DNA of 64,000 bases from Solidesulfovibrio carbinolicus. Lineage in GTDB: Bacteria > Desulfobacterota > Desulfovibrionia > Desulfovibrionales > Desulfovibrionaceae. Position numbers and translations under genes: made by a program. Position 1 is the first letter of the stretch. Each line of letters starts with the position of its first letter. The notes beneath the pieces were generated by a model, which was given only the letters and a program-made list of their open reading frames with translations, was not told the origin of the DNA and ran no database searches. Location of the stretch: assembly GCF_004135975.1 (NCBI RefSeq), contig NZ_CP026538.1:3410001-3474000 (forward strand), read 5' to 3'. Shown one piece after another: positions 59,427 to 64,000 of this stretch.

Positions 59427-60689
59427 ATGGATATTCCTGCCAAGGACGCCATTGCCGCCGCCAACCGGCGCTACAAGCGCAGCCTGACCCTGCGCTACCT
59501 CATCGCCTTGACCCTGGCCGCCGTCCTGGCCCTTTGCTCCTATCTGCTTTTTCGCCACATCATGGCCGCCGTGGACCGCGCCGCCGCCGTCACCGCCGTG
59601 TCCGGCTCCCAGCGCCTGCTCACCCAGCGCGTGCTGGCCCAGTGCCTGCTTCTGGCCGCCGCCGACGACAACGAAACCCGGCGCGACATCAAGGCCCGGC
59701 TGGGGCAAGCCCTTTCCGCCCTGGAGGTCAACCACCAGCGCCTGCTGGCCGACCTCGACGATCCCGCTTCCCTGGCCGCCGCCGCCCCGGACCTGCGCGA
59801 CGTCTACTTCAAACCGCCCTACGACCTGGACAAGGGGATGCGCCTTTTCCTCAAAAACGCCCGGGCCTTCGCCACCTCCGAAGCGGCCCGGCCGTCCCTG
59901 TCCGACGAGGCGTTTCTCAACCTGCTGGCTTACGGCGAAAACGAACTGTTGCGCGACCTCGGCTTTGTCATCCAACGCTACCAGCAGCTGGCCATGTCGC
60001 GGCTGACGGTGCTGCGCCGGCTGGAAAGCGGGGCCACCCTGGGCATGATGGCCGTTTTGGCCGCGTCGGGACTGTTTATTTTCCGGCCCATGGTGCGCCG
60101 CATCTGCGCCGACCGGGAACGCCTGCAGGGAGCCAACGACGCCCTGGCCGAACTGGCCGTCACCGACCAGCTGACCGGAGCCTACAACCGGCTCAAATTC
60201 AATGAGGTGATGCACACGCAGGTGGCCCGGGCCGCCCGCTACGGCGAGGCGCTGTCCGTGGTCATGTTCGACATCGACCATTTCAAGGTGGTCAACGACA
60301 CCTACGGCCACGGGGCCGGCGACGATATGCTGCGGGAGCTGGCCCGGCGGGTGATCGAGGCCACGCGCGGCGTGGACTGGCTTTTTCGCTACGGCGGCGA
60401 GGAGTTCGTGGTGGCCGCGCCCCACACGGCCCTGGGCAACGCCGCCCTTTTGGCCGAGAAGCTGCGGCTCATCGTGGCCGGCACGCCCTTTCCCCACGGC
60501 ATCCCCGGCAGCATCAGCCTGGGCGTGGCCGAGCTCAAGCCAGGAGAATCGGTGGAAGAGCTCATGGCCCGGGTGGACGCGGCCCTGTACACGGCCAAGA
60601 ACGCCGGCCGAAACCGCGTGGCCGTGGCCGGCTGCGCCTCGGAAAACGGCACCCAGTGCCCCCTGCCTGAACCCCTGCCGACCATCTAA
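59427..60689 (+). CDS. Membrane diguanylate cyclase (GGDEF)
   Basis: 420 aa. Two membrane helices (LIALTLAAVLALCSYLLF; MMAVLAASGLFIFRPMV) frame a periplasmic PilJ/type-IV-pilus-MCP-like sensor (VSGSQRLLTQRVLAQCLLLA). The GGDEF domain carries LTGAYNRLKFNEVM, VVMFDIDHFKVVNDTYGHGA and the active-site GGEEF. RGVD lies exactly five residues before it, an intact RxxD inhibitory site. It should make cyclic di-GMP with product feedback. ATG 59427. It pairs functionally with the HD-GYP and PilZ proteins elsewhere in the window (inference). Confidence 0.93.
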   Translation: MDIPAKDAIAAANRRYKRSLTLRYLIALTLAAVLALCSYLLFRHIMAAVDRAAAVTAVSGSQRLLTQRVLAQCLLLAAADDNETRRDIKARLGQALSALEVNHQRLLADLDDPASLAAAAPDLRDVYFKPPYDLDKGMRLFLKNARAFATSEAARPSLSDEAFLNLLAYGENELLRDLGFVIQRYQQLAMSRLTVLRRLESGATLGMMAVLAASGLFIFRPMVRRICADRERLQGANDALAELAVTDQLTGAYNRLKFNEVMHTQVARAARYGEALSVVMFDIDHFKVVNDTYGHGAGDDMLRELARRVIEATRGVDWLFRYGGEEFVVAAPHTALGNAALLAEKLRLIVAGTPFPHGIPGSISLGVAELKPGESVEELMARVDAALYTAKNAGRNRVAVAGCASENGTQCPLPEPLPTI

Positions 60690-60720
60690 CGCCAATTCTC
60701 GTGTTGCTATGATTGTATAG

Positions 60721-60752
60721 TTGTAAAACATAACTGTCGTTATGTTTTACAA
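60721..60752. terminator. AT-rich perfect palindrome between convergent genes
   Basis: TTGTAAAACATAAC and its exact complement flank TGTC (14-bp arms), 31 bp after the diguanylate cyclase stop. No T-run; a terminator-like or protein-binding role is open. Confidence 0.45.
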
Positions 60753-60773
60753 TAGGCATAAGCCCACCGCCCC

Positions 60774-60829
60774 CCTTCAGGGAGGGTCCGGGAGGGGGTT
60801 ACCCCCTCCCGGCCGCCGGAGGCATCTTC
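60774..60829. repeat. Palindromic intergenic repeat, copy 7 (reverse orientation)
   Basis: CCTTCAGGGAGGGTCC, GGGAGGGGG / CCCCCTCCC arms, GGCCGCCGGAGGCATCTTC; nearly identical to copy 3. It overlaps the 3' end of the crp-like gene, whose last codons (AAGRG) read through it. Confidence 0.7.
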
Positions 60830-61515
60830 TCCCCAAACGCCGCAGGCGCGCCGGCCAGGGCTTCCAGGCGGGCGGCATCGAGAATCTCCACCGCGCTGCC
60901 GGTCAGGCTGATGAGTCCCTCGTCCACGAAGCGGCGCAGCACACGGGAAAGCGTTTCAGGGATGGTGCCAAGGTAGGCGGCCAGCTGGCCCTTGGGCAGG
61001 TCGAGGGGCAGCACGCGTTTTTTGCTTTGCGCGCCCAGCAGCAGCAGATGGGAGGCTAGGCGCGCCGGCACTTCGCGAAGGCTTAAGTCTTCGAGCTTTC
61101 GCACCAGCTGGCGCAGGCGGATGGAGAGCAGGCCCAGCATGGTCAGCGCCAGGTCCGGGTCGTCGGCCAACAGCTTGCGGAAGCGTTCACGCGGGAAAAA
61201 GAGGTAATCGCCCTCTTCCATGGCCTGGGCGTTGGCCGGATAGACGCCGCCGGCAAAGACGGCCACCTCGGCGAACACCTCGCCCGGGCCGAACACGTGG
61301 ATGATGTGTTCCTTGCCGGAAAGCGACGTCTGGTAGATGCGCACCTTGCCCGAGGCCACGGAGAAAAACCCCTCGGCCGGATCGCCGGAAAAAAAGATGT
61401 CCTGCCCGCGCCCGTAGCGCCGCACCTCGGCCACGGCGGCCACGGCGGCCAGTTCCTTGGGGGCAAGCCCGGAAAACAGACTAATGTCGCCCACGGCCTG
61501 GTTTTTGTCCACCAC
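60799..61515 (-). CDS. Crp/Fnr-family transcriptional regulator (HcpR-like)
   Basis: 238 aa. Cyclic-nucleotide-type sensor barrel (SGDPAEGFFSVASGKVRIYQ; EVFAEVAVFAGGVYPANAQA), a dimer helix and a C-terminal winged helix with recognition segment LGTIPETLSRVLRRF. No N-terminal Cys cluster, so not a canonical Fnr. The E-x-x-S-R helix and the TTGAC-N4-GTCAA site 24 bp upstream of the gene suggest an HcpR/Dnr-type nitrosative-stress regulator with autoregulation. GTG 61515 with GGGAGGAG upstream. The last codons extend into repeat copy 7. Divergent from the ferredoxin genes it probably controls. Confidence 0.82.
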   Translation of the reverse strand: MVDKNQAVGDISLFSGLAPKELAAVAAVAEVRRYGRGQDIFFSGDPAEGFFSVASGKVRIYQTSLSGKEHIIHVFGPGEVFAEVAVFAGGVYPANAQAMEEGDYLFFPRERFRKLLADDPDLALTMLGLLSIRLRQLVRKLEDLSLREVPARLASHLLLLGAQSKKRVLPLDLPKGQLAAYLGTIPETLSRVLRRFVDEGLISLTGSAVEILDAARLEALAGAPAAFGEKMPPAAGRG

Positions 61516-61538
61516 TGCTCCTCCCCTGTTGACGCCGT

Positions 61539-61552
61539 TTGACCTAAGTCAA
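61539..61552. promoter_or_regulatory. HcpR-type operator
   Basis: TTGACCTAAGTCAA, a perfect TTGAC-N4-GTCAA palindrome between the crp-like gene and the divergent ferredoxin gene (80 bp upstream of its start). This matches the published HcpR motif of Desulfovibrio as I recall it. Confidence 0.7.
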
Positions 61553-61631
61553 GGCGCAGCATGGCTTTCCCAGTCAGCCTGGGCCAAGCCGTCTCACCCC
61601 GCCGCCGGTCTAAACCGGCAAAGGATACGCC

Positions 61632-62264
61632 ATGATTGCGGAAGTCGTCATACTCGAAACCTGCCGGGGCGTCACGTCGGGAGTCTGTCCCCACGCCGCG
61701 CCTCTGTCCGCGGACACCCTGGCCGAGCTGGTGGAGCTGGCCGCCAGCGCCGCCGTGCCCGAGGCCCTGGCCGGGCTGGCCCGGCCGCTTCGCCGCCACG
61801 AACAGTTCCGTCTGGCCGTGGCGGCCTGTCCCAACGCCTGCGTGCGCCCCCAGGTGGCCGATCTGGGGCTTGTGGCCGTGCGCGGGGCGACCATCGCTCC
61901 CGACGCCTGCCACGGCTGCGGGGCCTGCGCCGAGGCCTGCCCGGACGCGGCCATACAGGTCACCGCCGGCAAGGCGGTCATCGACCAGGGCACATGCCTG
62001 GGCTGCGGCGTTTGCACCCGGGTCTGCCCAAGCCGGGCCATCGCCGGCGGCCCGGTGGCCTACCGCGTCTTCCTGGGCGGCAGGCTCGGCCGCCGACCGC
62101 GCCTGGGCACGGAACTTGGCCGCGATCTTGCGCCCCGGCAGGCCGTGGAACTGGCCCGCCGGACCCTGGCCGTCTTTGCCCGGGACATGCGCCCTGGCCG
62201 GCGTTTCGCCGATCTCGTCTTTCCGGGCGGCCTGCCTGGGCTGCCGGCCTGGGCGCTGTCATGA
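61632..62264 (+). CDS. Siroheme-reductase-like 4Fe-4S ferredoxin
   Basis: 210 aa. Residues about 50-105 contain FRLAVAACPNACVRPQVADL, the CPNxC segment that in small sulfite/nitrite reductases helps hold the siroheme-coupled cluster. Two classical 4Fe-4S motifs follow, CHGCGACAEACP and CLGCGVCTRVCP, and then RVFLGGRLGRRPRLGTELG, also typical of small sulfite reductases. The N-terminal reductase half is largely missing, so the protein may be a truncated or specialised electron carrier. ATG 61632; overlaps the next gene by 4 bp. Likely under the HcpR-type site. Confidence 0.78.
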   Translation: MIAEVVILETCRGVTSGVCPHAAPLSADTLAELVELAASAAVPEALAGLARPLRRHEQFRLAVAACPNACVRPQVADLGLVAVRGATIAPDACHGCGACAEACPDAAIQVTAGKAVIDQGTCLGCGVCTRVCPSRAIAGGPVAYRVFLGGRLGRRPRLGTELGRDLAPRQAVELARRTLAVFARDMRPGRRFADLVFPGGLPGLPAWALS

Positions 62265-63571
62265 CGGCCCTTGGCGTGACGCTGCAGTTCCTGGGGCTGC
62301 TTGTTTTCGCCGCCCACAGCCTGCGCGGCGGCGATCTGGGCCTGTGCGCCTCCGTCCTGGTCCTGACCGGCTGTCTGGCGGCCCGGCGCGACCTGGCCCG
62401 GTGGCTGGTTGGTCCAACCCTGTTGGCCGCCGGGTTGGTCTTTGCCGAGGCCGGGCGCGACATGGTCGCTTTTCGGCTGGCGGCCGGCCTGCCCTGGCTG
62501 CGCTTGGCCGGCATCATGGCCGGAGTGGTGGCCGTGTGCCTGGCTGGCGGGCTTTTTGCCTTCACGCGCCGGGGCGAGGCCTTTGGCCGCCACGGCCCAG
62601 GCAACGCCGCGCCCCGGGCGGCGGCGTTCTGGATCGCGGTCGCGCTTTTGGCCGTGGCCCGGGCCAAGGTCGCCTTTCCGATCCTGCTCCTGGACCGGTT
62701 TGCGCCTGGCTGGGGGTGGCTGGAAATCACGGCCCTGGGCCTCTACGCCGCCTGGCTGACCGGCTTGATGCTGGCCACGCCGCAAACCGGTCCGTTACGG
62801 TCGCGCTACTGGGCGGCCTTTTCGCTGGTGTTTTTCGGCCAGCTGGCCCTGGGGTTGGCCGGGGCCACGGTCTTTCTCATGACCGGGGCGCTGCATCTGC
62901 CCGTGCCGGCGCTCATCGCGGCCGGTCCGGCCTACCGGGGCGGCGGCTATTTCATGCCCATCCTCTATCTGTCCACGGTGCTGCTGGTCGGCCCGGGCTG
63001 GTGTTCGCATCTGTGCTACATCGGCGCGGCCGACGACGCCTGCGCCCGGCTTGGCCGAGCCGTGCCCAGGCGGCTTCCGGCCGGGCGGGTCTGGTGGCGG
63101 GTGGCCACCTTGGCGCTCACCGTCGGCGGCGCGCTGCTCCTGCGCTGGCTGGAGGTTCCCCTGGACGTCGCCGTCACGGCGGCGGCCGTCTTTGGGCTTG
63201 TGGGTCTGGGGATCATGGCGACCATCTCCCGCAAGACCGGCGTCATGGTCCATTGCACCATGTATTGCCCCATCGGGCTTTTGGGGAATATCCTCGGAAA
63301 AATAAGCCCCTGGCGGGTGCGCATCGGCCAGGGCTGCGACGGCTGCGGCCGGTGTTCGCGAGTCTGCCGCTATCTGGCGCTGACCCCGGCCGATCTGGAC
63401 AAGGGCCGGCCGGGCCTGTCCTGCACGCTGTGCGGCGACTGCCTGTCCGCCTGTCCGGGCGGGCGCATCGGCTTGCGGTTTCCGGGGCTGTCGCCCGAGG
63501 CGGCGCGCCAGGCCTTTTTCGCCCTGGTGGTGGCCCTGCACGCGGTGTTTCTGGGCGTGGCGCGGATTTGA
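62261..63571 (+). CDS. NapH/YccM-like polytopic 4Fe-4S membrane protein
   Basis: 436 aa with about ten membrane helices (LGVTLQFLGLLVFAAHSL at the start; LAALGLVTYR-like segments are absent). Conserved Cys features: PGWCSHLCYIGAADDACARL, HCTMYCPIGLLGN, then two cytosolic 4Fe-4S motifs CDGCGRCSRVCR and CTLCGDCLSACP. Such proteins pass electrons across or from the membrane quinone pool to redox partners. Translationally coupled (ATGA) to the siroheme-reductase-like ferredoxin, its probable partner. Confidence 0.85.
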   Translation: MTALGVTLQFLGLLVFAAHSLRGGDLGLCASVLVLTGCLAARRDLARWLVGPTLLAAGLVFAEAGRDMVAFRLAAGLPWLRLAGIMAGVVAVCLAGGLFAFTRRGEAFGRHGPGNAAPRAAAFWIAVALLAVARAKVAFPILLLDRFAPGWGWLEITALGLYAAWLTGLMLATPQTGPLRSRYWAAFSLVFFGQLALGLAGATVFLMTGALHLPVPALIAAGPAYRGGGYFMPILYLSTVLLVGPGWCSHLCYIGAADDACARLGRAVPRRLPAGRVWWRVATLALTVGGALLLRWLEVPLDVAVTAAAVFGLVGLGIMATISRKTGVMVHCTMYCPIGLLGNILGKISPWRVRIGQGCDGCGRCSRVCRYLALTPADLDKGRPGLSCTLCGDCLSACPGGRIGLRFPGLSPEAARQAFFALVVALHAVFLGVARI

Positions 63572-63685
63572 GGCAGGCCAAAGCCTTGCCCCATTGAAAC
63601 CGTGGCGGCGGCGATTGCCCCTTCCTTTGTCGCCTGATCGGCACTATAGGAGTCCCAGGTTTCAACTTGAACAGGAGCAGAGCCC

Positions 63686-63868
63686 ATGGGCGCGTTTTCG
63701 ATCTGGCACTGGCTGGTGGTCTTGGGAGTCGTCATCATCCTCTTCGGCCCCAGCCGGCTGCCGAGCCTGGGCCACAACCTGGGCAAGGCCATCCGGGGCT
63801 TCAAGGATTCCATGGGCGAAAAGGATATCACGCCGGTCGATCCTCAAAACGACCAGAGACGGTCCTAG
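63686..63868 (+). CDS. tatA: Sec-independent translocase subunit TatA
   Basis: 60 aa. One N-terminal membrane helix (IWHWLVVLGVVIILFG), the conserved FG hinge and amphipathic helix FGPSRLPSLGHNLGKAI, then a short acidic tail (DITPVDPQNDQRRS). Forms the Tat pore for folded, often Fe-S or Mo-containing proteins. ATG 63686, with AGGAGCAGAG upstream. Stands alone; tatB and tatC are not in view. Confidence 0.92.
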   Translation: MGAFSIWHWLVVLGVVIILFGPSRLPSLGHNLGKAIRGFKDSMGEKDITPVDPQNDQRRS

Positions 63869-63892
63869 ACGATCCCAGACGATCGCAGCGAC

Positions 63893-63929
63893 AAAAGCCC
63901 GCGCTTCTTTTTACGGAAGCGCGGGCTTT
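63893..63929 (+). terminator. Terminator of tatA
   Basis: AAAGCCCGCGCTTC and GAAGCGCGGGCTTT (63894-63907, 63916-63929), perfect 14-bp stem with an 8-nt loop. T residues end the stem itself; the A-flanked left side makes it bidirectional in appearance. Confidence 0.85.
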
Positions 63930-64000
63930 GTTATGGGCAGGATCGGCGGATAAAACGTCGGTCGCCCAGAGACCGGCCCCGCCAGCTCTCGCGCCTACCT

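Overview
The window is GC-rich and densely coded, with strongly G/C-biased third codon positions and many 4-bp start/stop overlaps. A siroheme decarboxylase of the alternative heme pathway, an HcpR-type TTGAC-N4-GTCAA site, the Fe-S and flavoprotein content and the overall style suggest a sulfate-reducing Desulfovibrionaceae (Solidesulfovibrio/Desulfovibrio-like) chromosome. The taxonomic call is inference. No rRNA, tRNA or CRISPR array was seen.

Layout. 1-1.1 kb: 3'-truncated LivK-type binding protein (minus). 1.5-2.4: purU. 2.6-7.8: complete nikABCDE nickel importer with its own promoter. 8.0-10.4: feoAB (minus) behind a Fur-box region. 10.7-12.6: MITE-like repeats around a small orphan gene, a nucleoside deoxyribosyltransferase-like gene and greA. 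12.6-16.0: DUF1269 protein, phasin-like protein plus AarF kinase, and a membrane protein. 16.1-21.3: cobalamin genes cbiET, cbiF, (yjbQ), cbiA and cbiD; cbiA and cbiD each carry an in-frame insertion of repeat-like DNA. 21.3-30.4: gpsA, a siroheme decarboxylase, a 7TMR histidine kinase, a crotonase, a PatZ-like acetyltransferase and an HD-GYP-like protein. 30.5-36.8: mazEF, rnhA operon, tesA (start codon overlapping that of the divergent ABC gene), coaX, a TPR protein and eno. 37.0-42.3: five-gene Bat/VWA operon. 42.4-51.6: PilZ protein, BASS transporter, AraC plus GNAT pair, FIST/SpoIIE phosphatase, and a four-gene flavin/nitroreductase operon divergent from hxlR. 51.8-56.6: ZraP-like Met-rich protein with a sigma-54-type promoter, a large membrane glycosyltransferase, and FMN riboswitch plus ribB. 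56.7-59.3: an AT-richer accessory island with a predicted toxin-44 gene, a truncated toxin paralog, and one intact plus two decayed copies of an unknown membrane protein. 59.4-63.9: diguanylate cyclase, Crp/Fnr regulator with an HcpR-type site, a siroheme-reductase-like ferredoxin, a NapH-like membrane ferredoxin and tatA.

The strongest candidates for undescribed biology are (1) a family of about 95-105-bp MITE-like elements with terminal inverted repeats and, in the best copy, CTAG target duplications, one of which appears as a 35-codon in-frame insertion inside cbiD; (2) a hairpin-repeat cluster translated as the interdomain linker of the neighbouring cbiA; and (3) the decaying toxin-44/membrane-protein array at 56.7-59.3 kb.
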